Shown piece by piece: positions 1 to 11,129 of a DNA stretch of 64,000 bases. The stretch lies in contig VWZL01000010.1 in NCBI GenBank assembly GCA_013396915.1, forward strand, positions 186,001 through 250,000. Direction: 5' to 3'. The position numbers and the translations under genes are program-made. The stretch comes from Stercorarius parasiticus. Lineage: Eukaryota; Chordata; Aves; Charadriiformes; Stercorariidae. Under the pieces are notes generated by a model. It saw nothing but the letters and a program-made list of their open reading frames with translations. It searched no databases and had not been told where the DNA came from. How positions within the stretch are numbered: the first letter of the stretch is position 1; every line of letters starts with the position of its first letter.

Positions 1-640
1 TTACAGACAGCGTCAGCTGCCTTTTGGGGCCAGGAAAGCGTGTCTCACCTAACTGCTTTATCAGCTTTGAGGACAGAGACTTTTTCCATAAATGCATCAA
101 ATTTGGGAAATTAAAAAAAGAGGTTTTGTCAGCTCTTTTTTGCAGAAGATACAGCCTGCAGTTTGCACGCACAGATGCCCTACAGTACGGAAACGCGATC
201 CGCAATACTCACTAATTGATACGTTGCCCGGCTTGTCAACATTTACCAAAAAAAGATTGAATTTTGGGGGAAATTGGAAGAAAATTTGACATTGCTGTAT
301 GCATCCAGAACCTAAATTGAACAGGACTAAATTGGGAGATTGCCCCCCGCGATGACTAAAAGACAGAGTTTGGGGGTCTTTGCATGCTGTTATGAATGAG
401 TGACCTTGATTCCATGTTTTGTGTGCCAACAGTGTAGACTGAGGAATGTTTCTGTCTGTAATAAAGGAAATTATTGCAATTCTGTCATACGAGTTACCCT
501 GCCCGAACGGGCAGAAGATGGCAAGTGATTGACGCATTCTGTTTTTCCCCCCCAAGAAATTTCATCCTCGGTTCTTAAGTGTGTTGTTTTTTTGTCGCTC
601 GAGAAACGCAGAGAAAAATGAGTTTGTTTTTACTTGTAAG
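1..640 (+). other. CADM1 intron (3' part)
   Basis: This is intronic sequence ending in an acceptor with a T-rich tract and AAG at 638-640. The upstream 10-residue stalk exon known from mammals (TTATTEPAVH) was looked for and not found here. I see nothing else of note. Confidence 0.7.
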
Positions 641-694
641 GCTTTACTCAGTTGCCCAATTCGGCAGAGGAGCTGGACTATGGGGATCTCTCAG
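641..694 (+). CDS. CADM1: CADM1 juxtamembrane cassette exon (54 bp)
   Basis: This exon is 54 bp, begins with the last two bases of a split codon and ends with one base of the next, so it is symmetric phase 1 and skippable without frameshift. It encodes xFTQLPNSAEELDYGDLS, which closely resembles the alternatively spliced mammalian CADM1 stalk segment that I recall as GLTQLPNSAEELDSEDLS. The acceptor is a T-rich stretch ending AAG, and the donor is TCAG/GTAAGG, close to consensus. In the protein it lies between the Ig domains and the membrane, in the stalk region known to carry O-glycans and to be cut by sheddases; isoforms differ by inclusion of such exons. The Tyr-Gly pair replaces Ser-Glu of my recalled human sequence. 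Exon numbering is from memory and not asserted. Confidence 0.88.
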
Positions 695-2340
695 GTAAGG
701 GCTAGTACGTAGGTACACCGCTGCTCTTCTTCGCTAGATACTGGTTCCACTCTGATTTCTGCATCTTGGCCATGTTGCATTGTATAGTTGCTGGGGTGTA
801 GCCGTTCCTCCCACGCACGGTCTGGCAGCTTGGATGTCCGCTCTTTCCCATTGGGATTTTCCGCCCTGTTTTTGGTTTTGGCACCCATTTCTGCGGCAGC
901 CTTGCAAAGGGGGCGGGAGGGCGCGGAGCTGTGGGACGCCGTTCCCGGTGCCCTCCCAGCTGCTCGGCTGGAATTTTTTGAACGCTGAATTTGGAGACGG
1001 GTTGAGTTGAAACTGGATGTTGGTCCAACACTGGACTCTGCCCCGTTGTGTGAAACCGCCTTTAAGAAAGCGGCCGGCGCTACATCTCGGCTGCGTGGCG
1101 GTTTCTCATAGTAGGAGTATCAGTTTGGGGGTAAAAAAGGAGGTTTAATTGGCGGAGGCAGAGCCACGTAAATAGTTTGAACCTCTTTTTATCCACGCCG
1201 GACTGAAAGCTACATAAATAACATAAATAACGTCCTCGTAGCTGGTCCTTGCGAATTAGCGCTAATCCAGACAAGAAGTGAAAGCATCTTCGGAGGACGC
1301 AGTTGGTATATTCCAAGAGGGGTTGTCCCAGCGCTGCAGATGTCATAAACCTCTGATCCTCGTGTTTTGCCAGCGTCTTCCTAAGCGTTTTCAGAAGTGC
1401 ACCCGTTATTTTTTTTTTGCTCCCATTTGTCAGAGCATCTCCGCAAAGGGGGGGTTGTGGGGCCGGGGGCGGGAGAGCCCACTCCCACCCCGTCCCCTTC
1501 GGGGGGTGACACGGGGCAAAAAGCAAGGCCAAAAAAAAGCCAAGCCCCGAGTCCTCATCTCGCTCTGTCAAATGCTTGCCTTTGCTGTGATCACATCAGC
1601 GGCATCTCCTCCTACAAGCCACTATAGGTATGCTTTGGCCAAGAGGTTAGAAATGATGGATTGATGCAGTATGTCTTCTAACTCCTGAGCCATACTAATA
1701 ATTATTGTTGCAGGCCTGGGCCAGATCTCATAGGTAAGAAGCACTAGGTGTCTGTCAAATATTATTGCCGCGTGGATGGGAAGTAATTGTTTTGCTCTGA
1801 TAAGCTGCATTACTATTTTAATTTGTATTTTTTGAAGAAAAATGCACTTTTTGGTGAATGAAGAGGAGAACAGGAAACAATTCCCCAACGGAATTCCTCA
1901 AAATGGGTGTCTGCCAGCAGCCATGCCTTCCCCTCGGGTGCCGCGGTGCCGGCCACGGAGCAGCTGTGGCTGTGCCCGATGGGCAGCACCTTTTCCCCAG
2001 TGTACAGCTCGATGTTCCCGCGTCTCTGAATCTCGTGTGCGAGTGAAAATCTCCCCGAGCTTTGCAGGAAGCAGTGTGGGTGCCGCTGCTGCGACGGCCG
2101 GCAGAGGAGCGGGCAGCCTTTGGGCGCTGCCAGACACCCATTTTGCAGCATCCGTTTTGACTCCTGATTTTTTATTATTTCTCCCCTAAGAATCTCAAAA
2201 TTTTGCTTGTTGCTCTCTTGGTTACCTGTGGACACCCAAAGGGGGATCGTGCCCAGCCAAATACGCCGGTGTCACTAGAGAAGGGGTCCCGAGCTGGTCT
2301 GTCCCCATCCCATCAGCCGTACCCAGGCTGTGGGGGCACG

Positions 2341-2408
2341 GCGTCGGGTTTGATTAACTCATCCAAACCTGATTAGCACCTTTGTTCCGGGGGGCTGCTG
2401 CTGAATCC
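2341..2408. repeat. Intronic duplicated element, copy 1
   Basis: This 68-bp segment recurs at 3086-3153 in direct orientation with 61 of 68 positions identical by my hand alignment. Its most conserved part carries GGGTTTGATTAACT and then AAACCTGATTAGCACCTTTG, that is, two TGATTA cores of homeodomain/TALE type. Similarity fades just beyond the ends. I do not recognise it as a known transposable element. Confidence 0.75.
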
Positions 2409-2489
2409 AGGGCATCCCCTTTGCGGACAGGGCTGGGCAGGCTGGGGCTGTCAGATGGGGGGGTCCAGGTGGGTGCTGGAGCCCAGCTC

Positions 2490-3110
2490 TCCGTCGGGAG
2501 CGCTCCGGGTGCCCCCGGGAGTAGCGGGGCTGCCGGGGTGCGTGCCCGGACGGTGGTGCGGTGAGCGCGGGGTGCTGCGGCGGTGTTTGCTCAGTCTGCT
2601 GTTCCTTGCAGGTACTCCTGTCCCGCTAAACGCTTCACCGGAGGCTCTGCCAACTGTGCAATTAAGTAATGCATCCCTTGCCTTCCGCCCAGGTAGCTAG
2701 CTTCCAGAGCTGTCCTCGCTTCTCCTGGTCCAGCTGTGTGTGTCCGTGCCACTCGCAAACCTCCTCTGGTTCCTGAGGCGCAGAGACGGCGGGGTCTGGG
2801 CAGGGTTGGCCTCGCACCCCTGGGCTGCTGCTCCCGCAGCCTCTCTCGGCAGCCCCGCGGGGCTGGGGGGCGCGGGCGAGCTGCTGGGCGGCTGGGTGTG
2901 CGTACGGGGGCGTGCGCGGGCACGGACAGGTGTGTACGTACGTACATACGGGCTGCTGCGTGTGCCGGGCGTGAGGAGCCGGCTCCCCGTCCGGCACAGC
3001 TGTATCCCAGTCCCCTGCGCTGCCCGGCGCTCCCCCCGCCCCCGGTGCCGGTGCAGCTCTGGTACAGCGGCCAGGAGGCACCCGCGCGTCGGGTTTGATT
3101 AACTTACCCA
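2490..3110. other. CpG-rich intronic block
   Basis: This stretch is visibly GC-rich and dense in CpG compared with its AT-richer flanks, and it includes a TACGTACGTACATACG run near 2936-2951. It lies between the two copies of the duplicated element. It could be an intragenic CpG island or an orphan promoter, but no core promoter signature is obvious, so the call is compositional only. Confidence 0.4.
2612..2692 (+). CDS. Candidate unannotated CADM1 stalk exon (81 bp, unproven)
   Basis: This segment follows a good acceptor (pyrimidine-rich tract ending TTCCTTGCAG) and is followed by CCCAG/GTAGCT, a donor that is weak at positions +4 and +5. It is 81 bp, open, and symmetric phase 1, exactly the phase of the flanking CADM1 exons. 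Inclusion would add 27 codons to the stalk, starting TPVPLNASPEALP and ending SNASLAFRP. That peptide is rich in Pro, Ser, Thr and Ala with two N-glycosylation sequons (NAS), which is plausible for an extracellular stalk. I know of no such exon in mammalian CADM1, and an open symmetric 81-mer can arise by chance in a 9-kb intron. The call is an inference from phase, splice sites and composition. Confidence 0.3.
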
Positions 3111-3153
3111 AACCTGATTAGCACCTTTGTTCGAGGGGGCTGCCGATGAATCG
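3086..3153. repeat. Intronic duplicated element, copy 2
   Basis: This is the second direct copy of the element at 2341-2408, offset by 745 bp and differing at seven positions. The two TGATTA cores are unchanged. The divergence level rules out simple assembly duplication. Confidence 0.75.
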
Positions 3154-3239
3154 ATGGCTACCGATTGCCAGTGGGGCTCCCTTTTCCAGCAGGGAGGAGG
3201 CTGCGGGACAACCGACAGACATTGAGCACCTGTCGTAGG

Positions 3240-3440
3240 GTTAAATTTATTAAAACAGAGGGCGTTATTTTTTATGAAGCGATCTTGAAGTGGGTCACTG
3301 ACGGGGAGCTTATTGATTGAAGAAGGATGATCTCCTCGAATTTCTCTGGCTTAAATTAGCCCAAATTCAATTACAATACGACAAAACAGGTTAACGCTGC
3401 TCTTTAACAGTCCATCAATAAATTAGAGCAGGGGTAGCGC
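3240..3440. promoter_or_regulatory. Candidate conserved non-coding element in CADM1 intron
   Basis: This AT-rich, non-repetitive block carries several TTAAAT, ATTGAT and CAATTA motifs and lies directly 3' of the second copy of the duplicated element. It looks like a typical vertebrate non-coding enhancer block, but conservation cannot be tested here. Confidence 0.2.
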
Positions 3441-6400
3441 ACTTACTGCCGCGCCGGCGTAATGAATGGCGTTCTTGCTCATCCCGTCGTATTCCGGCGG
3501 CGAGCTCTGGCCTCCCGTGTGGCAGGGAAGCGCTTCATAGTGTTTCTGGAATAACGGCAGCCTGTTCTTCCCCCAGCCGTGCCCACCGGCCCCCACGTCT
3601 CGTGCTGCTCAGTTGTTTGGAAAACTCCATCCCACCAAAGAATTAATGGCTAATGTGGTGGGAAGATGTTAGTTCTAACTTTAACTTTCCTACCTGGTAG
3701 CAGAGAGGAATAGCTGGCCTTACCAGTTTTTCAGAAGCAGACAAGTGCTTAAGGCCATTAGCAGCCACGTCCTCACCAGCAGTGACGTGTGGGAGCTTAA
3801 GTCACGGTGGTGTGTTAATTATTTCATTAACTAAACTTCAACGGGTGGAAGGAAAGATCGCCGAGTTCAGAATTCTGCAAGGCAATTGATGTAGGTTTCC
3901 TTTTCCCTCCCGTGGCACAGGTGTGAGGGTGCCGCGGGAGGCACGGTAGCTGTCGATGGAGTTAGTGTCTATAAACTTACATACGCGCACACAGGTTCAG
4001 CCCGTGTTGTCCTACATCAGTGGCTTGAAGTTAATTTTCACCCAGAAAGAGGAGAAAACTTTTTGTGGGATCGCAGCGAGGAATTCAAATATGCCAAAAT
4101 TAACGTCTATACTATGTTTTCACAAAAAACCTCCATCAGTTTTCTGCTTTTATGGCAGAAGTGTGTGTAGCACAAGCTCAGGGCTGGTCGGAGGTACCCC
4201 GGAAATATCCCAAAACGTTGGTCTACCAAAGGAGAGGCAGGCAGGAAGGCGAGGACAGGAGGCAGGAGCGCCCACGCAGCAGGCGTCCGATGAGAACGGA
4301 GTGGCCATGGGAGAGGTGGCGTCTCCAGGTGCTGCCCCCAGCTCTGGTACTGGGAGATGGAGACCCGTGGTGGGAAGCGGGGCGGGAGCCCCCGGGGGGG
4401 CAGCGAGGGACGCTTCGGGAGCAGGAATCATCCCGGGAATGGTGCTGCAGATCCCAAACCTGGCTCTTCCAGCTTCACAGCACCCGCTCCCGAGAACTTG
4501 GGGAGCACTGGAGCTGAAAATAAGGTGGTTTGAGCCTAGTAGAGTCCAGAGGGGGTATAATTGAGATTTAAACTGCTGGCCAGAACAGTCAGCCAGGTCC
4601 AGGCTAGGCGTTCTCTTCATCTTGAGAAGCTGCCGCTTAAAAAAGAGTGGAAGCTGGAATATGCATAGATACATATAGATATATTTTAAAGCCTCATTAA
4701 AAAGAGAATCGAATTGAACCTTTTTATTGAGTAGATGGGAGGAGGAAAGTCTTCCATCTGCTAAACCTCGCTGTAAGCGCTTGACCCACATTGTTCGGAG
4801 GATGCTGCTAAAATCTGCCAGCTTTTTTGTACTCTTGAGCCAGGCCACAGAAAGCTATTTTTAAACAGTTCCATCTGCAAAAATGTTCGGAAATTGAGAC
4901 CGTTAATACATTTATTTTTTAAAAAGTGTCTCCCCCCCCAAAAAAAACCGCCCACATAACTACGAACTGGGAGGTTTGAAACGCAGGTGTTAGTTGACGG
5001 TACTCCCATGGCAGATAAGCAGCTAACCGTCTGCTATGGGCCGCCCTGGCTCGGAATAAGTGCCGTTAGCGCGGCGACAAGGAGGAACCAGCCACAAATG
5101 CCTTTCTCTTCTGTCTGCGTACCGTTTCATGAGTCGCACTTTTTGTTAAAGGAAAACTTCAGGCTTCGTGTTCAAGTGGTATAATCTCGTTTTTGTTGAT
5201 TGCAGGAGCAGTTGATTACAATAATAAGCCAAAATGCATTTAAAGCTACCAAAGTCTCTTACTGGCCACCGCTTGAAGTGGGACTAGAGTGCTCTCTGCT
5301 GCTGCGTACAGAGCTGCATCTCGCGCAGAGCACTTCGAGCTCCGTCAGGTCAAATGTTGGCATCCCCCTAATGCCGGGCACAACCGGGCTGTTCCCGCAG
5401 GGGAGGCTTCGCAGCACTTTAAAAGGAAAATTGATTTTTCTTTTTTTAATTATTTTTTTTTCCCTGCATCTCTGCAGTTCTCCCAAGTGGATTGTACCAT
5501 TGTCGCTGCAGTTTTCCTTTAAGGTGCTTTGGCGTCAGGCAAAGCACCCCCCCGCGACACGGGGGGCAGCCGAGGTGCCCTGGAGCCGCGCGTGTTGGTG
5601 GCAACGCGCAGCGGTGTCTGCACCTCGCCGTCCCCTCCCCGCCCTCCTCCCGCTCCCAGCCCCAAAAAACCCACAAGCAAACCAGAAACAAACCCCTAGT
5701 AGAAAAAATTCTGCCTATTCCGTTTAAAGGCCAGCGTGCTCCAATATATATTAACATCTTAATGGGAAAGCTCTGCATGTATACATTTACTACTCTCTGA
5801 CAAGAGGGAATTAAATGTCAGAAGGATTTGTAGCATCTATAATTGAATTGGTGCTGAGAAAGCAAATCTAAAGGAAGAATAACATATTGGGATTAGCAAA
5901 TAATGTGGCATTTTGTCAGTTCCTGCCATCTCATCGGTTCCCTCTTCAGTAATAAAGTTGTGATTTCTTTTTTAATCATAGATATGAAGCGGGAATAGCT
6001 TTTGTGAATCAGAGACAGCATCTTAAAGCAGAATCCGGTTTTTAAGGTCAGGTCTCTCTTTCTTGGCACAAATTTGGGGAATTATTCCTTGCTCCACAGA
6101 CCTGACACTTTATTTTTAATTGCCAAAGAAGTTGTGAGTGACGGAAAATGAAGTAGCGGCTCCCGTGCTGGTGGCGTTCGAGGTGCTTTGCTTGGAGCAG
6201 TGTCCAGAGCTGCCGAGGGGGGGTCTGTGGGCCAGCAGCCCCCGGCTCTGCCTCGTCCTCCGCACCCGCCGGGACCTGCTGTGGAGCAGGTGGAGTTTGA
6301 GGAGACACGGGAGCTGAGGCGGGGAGGAGGTGTGGAAGGAGGGGTATCTGGCAAAGGGAATGGCGTCCCGCTGGAGTGGCTTGTGTGGTGGAAGAGCCAT

Positions 6401-8099
6401 CACTGGAGAGTTTCATTTAAGGGCTGGAGTAGGAAAGCGGCGTTAGCAGTGCCGTGGGCATCGCTGGCTTTGCTGGGGGATGGTGGTCCCCGGCCTCTCA
6501 AGGTGTCTTGGGTTTATTTCCCTGCCTAAGTAGAAGAAAAAATACGTGGCGGGCCTAAAAGAATTTCAAATATTTGAATTTTTCTTTAAAATTGCAAGTA
6601 GTTTACCTTTGGAGAGCAAATCGATGCCAAGTGGAAAAGATACGAGGCGGATTTAATTTTGATAAGTCTGTTAATGCCTCTGAATGTGGCGTCTCTGCTG
6701 AAGACGGACCTTCCGGCAGTGTCACCTTTGGGCCAGGGACGGGGGCGGGTGGGCGAGGGAACCCCTCGCTGGTGGATGGTGCTGCCGCGGTTGCAGGCGT
6801 CACTCCCGGGGAATCGACGTCCCGCACAGCCGCATGGAGACCCCCCGAGCCTCCCGTCACTGCCAACCTCGTGCACACAGAGACAGAGCACCCTGTAAGT
6901 CAGGGTGCGCTACCGCTGCCTCGCAGGCTGGCTGTTGGCTGGTTCGCAGCCATCCGAGGCTTCCTCGGAATACATTTTAATTTTTACGTAGTGTGTAAGC
7001 TGGAAGATGAACTATTTAGCCACGCACATAATAAAATAAACTTGTGGCTGGCACTTCACAGAGGTCTTCTTTAATAGAAATAATTAAGAAAAATGGCCCT
7101 GCATGTCCCAGTGGACGCAGTGGGACTGAATAAACTGCCCTGGCCAGAACTGTTTGCTTTATGCCAAAGTCCCTTCTCCGGGAAGGGCTGTCTCCCTGCT
7201 CCCACCTGGATGCCGATGGCGGGGATGCCGGGGGGATGTTGGGGCGCCATGGGTCGGTGGGAACGGGCTGCCGGGAGGAGCCCACCGACCCCCCATCAGG
7301 CCTCCTCTTTCCAGAGCTTTAATTTATGGTGATTAAGAGAAAATGGCTCTTGATGCAAAATCCTGCTCTAAGCACATTATAGAGCCGTAACTCAGTGTGT
7401 TTGTTCTCCTCAGCTGTTCCAGATGTCAACCAGACATTCATCCTCCCAGTCCGGGATGCTGCTGTCACCTCCTTAGTGCAGTCGTGTGGAACTGGGTGCT
7501 AAGTTTCTAAAAAAAAAACACTTAAAAAACAGAGTGGAGCTTGTCTAAAGCAGCTGCTCCAGCGGATGAGCCGGATTTGTTGCTTTGCGGAGAGTAAATC
7601 TTTCCAGGCCCGAGTTGGGCGAGGTGAGAGGCACAGGGAGCAGGCCATCTTCGGGTGGCGCTGCCCGGAATGCCCGGGATTGCTGGTTTTCCCCGGGTTC
7701 TGTCCCGGGCAGGCAGCAGAGGCTTTGCCCGGGCGAGGAGGTCTGCTTGGCACGTTGCTGTGCCGCTTCCCCGTCGGCGAGCGGGGCCGGGAGGCGTTGA
7801 GGACATGGTCTGCTCCTGCTGGAGGCCGGACAAAGCGTCCCTCCCTCTCACGTGCTCTCGGGTTGCTCTGGCGCACTCTTCCCACAGGGAAACGGCTCGG
7901 ATTTACACGATGTGGCAGCAAATGCTTTTGGAATCTTTGTTTTTTGCCCCGGGCTTTAGCCCGTCAGAGGGGTTGTTGACAAGGACCCTCTGCCTGCGGC
8001 ACTGGGAGGCCGCTGGCTGTTGTGTCCCATAACGCCAGCCTTGCCCCAGCTCAGCCCAGGATCCCACTGCCGGGAGTTACTCGAAGAAGCACTCGAAGG

Positions 8100-8900
8100 C
8101 TTTTTTTTCTCAAATTGTTTTAATTACAAGGCGCTTGATGGTGCTCTCAGTCACGAGTTATTTACCTAGGTCCCTCGGTCCTTAATCTTGGAGCAGAATT
8201 GGAAATATCGATAGAAAGCGTAAATCCCGGGCTGCTGCTGGAAAGCTTTGTATCAGGTTTCAGCTCAAAAGAGCACCATTACCTTTAGCTGTCACGGATC
8301 TGTACGCTTGATCGATAAACTTCAAATATTATTAGAGGTGGAGGCTTCAGAGATTTGCTCTGTTCTTTGGAGGGAGACGGAGATAAATCTTTCTTAAAAA
8401 TTGACTTGCATTTGCACTCTCAGTCTGCCTGGTGAAATGCATTTCTCTTAGGTGCCTGGGCAACTGCATGCGGGACAGATTTATAGGCCATGTGCTTCTT
8501 GTAGTGAAAGATTTAAATGGTAAATCCTTCACATATGACTTCACAAATCATGTAAAGTTAAAAGATTTTTACCGTTTCTGTTGCTGCTGTGCTTAAATTG
8601 TAAGGTATGGCCAGTAAATCATTTTAATGGAGGTGTCGCGCTTGACTCAATAAAAAAAAGAGACAATGGTTTAGCTTCTATTCCAAAATGTTAATGTATT
8701 AATCAACGGGAGAATAATTGTTTTTTACTACGTTATAAATCTCGGTTGCCATTAGGATTGCAGTGAGGGTTGATGTAGCTGCGTTCTTAAATTAAAATTG
8801 TTTACACTGCTATACATTCATTTTACATGGCCATAGCTCATTCTGGGTTCATTGCGGAGTTGTTCCTCCGCCAAATAAGTCATTCCTCTCCCGGGTGACG
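8100..8900. promoter_or_regulatory. Candidate conserved non-coding block in CADM1 intron
   Basis: This is a long AT-rich interval (for example ATTAATCAACGGG and AAATTAAAATTG) with little simple repeat, contrasting with GC-rich flanks. It contains no credible exon. I call it only as a place where conserved regulatory sequence is likely. Confidence 0.2.
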
Positions 8901-9632
8901 GCCTCCTAAGGGAGAGGCGCTTATGAAAGACGACTAATTGCGTGGTGAGGAGTTAAAGAAATGAAATAAAGCGGTTGAAGGCACTGTACAATTATTGCTG
9001 GCTCTCTGCTTTTGAAGAGGTCCTTATAGTCTGAGTTAGGAGTTCCGTGTCTTCCGACATCGAGAACTGCGCTGAAGAGCAAAGGCTGTGTTTCCCAATG
9101 GAATCGTGTTGGGCTGGGGGAGAGGATGGCTGTAGGCGCGTTCACCATGCTGGGTTGGTTGGGTTTTGGTCAAGGAGTTGTTGGGCTGAAGTTGAAATGT
9201 TTCCAACAGGGCACTCGTTAATGATGTTTCTCCAGAGCTAATGATTAACATTCCCATATTGAGCTACTATTCGCTGTGCCCCCATCCCCCGGGGAGGTTG
9301 AAATTTGGGGAGCGTTCTAGGGAAATTCCCCAAAACACGTACCCACCACCAACTCCATCTCTCCTCTCCCTCTCCCAGCTGTCTTCCCCGTGCGTAGTCG
9401 TAGTGCTGCTGCTTATAGCGGAGAACACCTTGCGAGTCCAGCCGCCAGATCAGTTCGGCTTTGGGCGCCGTTCCGCTGCCCGAACTCATCTGCCTAGATA
9501 GCTCCGTGCTTTACCCCTTTTCCTTCTGAGAGCACAAGGGTGGCTTTTCCCATCTGAGAGCAGCTGCAGCCAAACCCTTCAGAGCGCATCGTAATAAGTC
9601 CCGAATTCTTATTCCTCTTCTGATCTCAACAG

Positions 9633-9764
9633 ATTCTCGTGCAGGTGAGGAAGGGGCCATTCGGAGCGTGGACCATGCGGTGGTTGGTGGCGTCGTGGCC
9701 GTGGTCGTGTTTGCGATGCTTTGCCTGCTCATCATTTTAGGGCGATATTTTGCCAGACATAAAG
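9633..9764 (+). CDS. CADM1: CADM1 transmembrane exon
   Basis: This 132-bp exon lies between CTCAACAG and GTAAGA and is symmetric phase 1. It encodes the short extracellular segment [15 protein letters not shown], a hydrophobic span of about 22-24 residues beginning [12 protein letters not shown] and ending LLIILG, and the start of the cytoplasmic tail, RYFARHK. Apart from T/A, A/S and I/V changes it matches the mammalian CADM1 sequence I know. The small-residue motif at the start of the helix (GGVV) may favour helix packing. The first base of the split Asp codon comes from the preceding exon and the last base starts a Gly codon completed at 11011. This exon anchors the adhesion receptor in the plasma membrane. 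Confidence 0.97.
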
Positions 9765-11010
9765 GTAAGACAAAGACCGAAACTGGAAAAAGAGAGGAGG
9801 TGGTAGGAGTTTCCCATTGCTCGTGGTGGTCTGTCCGATGCGAGAGACCCCCCCGTTGGTTGCTCTGGAAGGATGTCTCCCAAAGGGCCTTTGGGAAGAG
9901 GAAAAGGAGGAAGGCTGGAGCAGCCCATGGGTGTTCTGGGCACTGGGGCTTAGAGCAGGAGGACAGTCGTTGACCCCAGCCAGTGCCTGAAGCCGGCGTG
10001 CCAGCGCCGAGGCTGGCGGGTGGTGGTACAAGGGGAGGACCTTCCCTTCCAAGGCATGGTAGTAGCAGGATGCCTGACAGACAAGGTCCATTCTCTTTCT
10101 GGAGCGGCATTTCATGCCACGGGGCACGCTGAGCTCTTCTTGAAGAGCCCACGGCACCTCCTGTGACAGTCCCAGGTATTGGAGACAATTACTGCGAGTA
10201 ACGATGCACAGAGCCGCACAGCTCAGCTCATCCCCGAAGCTTGTAGCCAGCGCCTTGGCACGCAGCCTCAAACGGGAATTTGGAGGTCATTCTACAAAAC
10301 CCGGTTGACCTGAGCTAATACATGTGCCACGTGAGCTTGGGTTTGTGTAAAACGGTCCATTTTGGGAACTTGTTACACCTTCCAGAGCAAATTGAACCCC
10401 CCCACAGAACTGTGAGCGGTCCCCTGTGTACATGTTTGTACGAAGGAGTTGATGTTAACTGGGGGTTATGTAGTACGTGTGGAAAAGCTGACAGAGGATG
10501 AGAGGCCGGTTACGACCGCAGCTGGGATGGAGTGAATAATGTTGAGAAGAGAGGAGAAAGGGAAAAAAAAACCCACAAAACTAAAGCACATTAGGGGAGA
10601 GAGAAAGTGGAGATGAAAGATTTCACTCCTTTAAGTAAAGCGTATAAAACGCAATTTTACTGATATTGGTGTGCTTCTGAGAGGGGGAAATAGCTGTGAC
10701 CTGATTTCTGCTCCGAGTCAGACGGCGCAGAGCGGGACACGCCATCGCGTGTCGGAGCGGGGACGGGGTTGCCCGGAGCGTGGTCGGTCCTGGGGGTCTC
10801 CAGCCCCGTCCGCTCCCGAGGAGCAGGAGCGGGGAGCTCCGCGCCGGGTGGCAGCAGCCCTGCTTCTTCCCGGCACTGGTTTCCTGTGCCCCAGCCTGGT
10901 ATTTTCATGGTCGAGGTATTTTTTTCCCTTTCCGCTCGCAGCTTCGTCGCTCACTCTCTCGTAGCGCCTCGTGGGGCGACGAGTCGCACAGCCTCCCGCT
11001 TGCCTTGCAG
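9765..11010 (+). other. CADM1 last intron
   Basis: This is a 1.2-kb intron with donor GTAAGA and acceptor TTGCCTTGCAG. It contains mixed GC content and an A-rich run near 10561-10590. I see no exon, RNA gene or mobile element. Confidence 0.85.
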
Positions 11011-11129
11011 GTACGTACTTCACTCACGAAGCCAAAGGAGCAGACGATGCGGCCGACGCAGACACAGCCATCATCAATGCAGAGGGAGGACAGAACAACT
11101 CTGAAGAAAAGAAGGAGTACTTCATCTAG
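11011..11129 (+). CDS. CADM1: CADM1 terminal coding exon (cytoplasmic tail)
   Basis: The exon begins after TTGCCTTGCAG, completes the split Gly codon and encodes 38 further residues before TAG at 11127-11129. The membrane-proximal part ([18 protein letters not shown]) corresponds to the protein 4.1/FERM-binding segment. The last residues, EEKKEYFI, form the class II PDZ ligand that in CADM1 binds CASK, MPP-family scaffolds and syntenin. The sequence appears identical to mammalian CADM1 as I recall it, showing extreme constraint on the tail. It links cell-cell adhesion to actin and membrane scaffolds at junctions and synapses. There is no sign of truncation or frameshift. Confidence 0.98.

Larger units (their letters stand above)
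695..9632 (+). other. CADM1 intron between stalk cassette and transmembrane exon
   Basis: This intron of about 8.9 kb has a GTAAGG donor at 695 and a CTCAACAG acceptor ending at 9632. It contains a CpG-rich block at about 2490-3110, a twice-occurring 68-bp element, a candidate extra exon, and AT-rich stretches listed separately. The remaining parts (about 700-2340, 3450-8090, 8900-9630) show no recognisable gene, tRNA or mobile element. The many open frames there coincide with GC-rich stretches and match no family I know. Confidence 0.85.

Noticed and set aside
4150..4848. 232-codon minus-strand open frame in the CADM1 intron
   Set aside because: The GC-rich part is open on both strands; there is no family resemblance and no splice or promoter context.
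6797..6894. Exon-like segment with a strong CCCT/GTAAGT donor and a TSP-rich reading after GGTTGCAG
   Set aside because: It is 98 bp, entering in phase 1 and leaving in phase 0, so it would break the frame into the transmembrane exon; the acceptor also lacks a pyrimidine tract.
9511..10188. 225-codon minus-strand open frame overlapping the CADM1 transmembrane exon
   Set aside because: It is antisense to a confirmed coding exon, has no recognisable domain, and is explained by composition.
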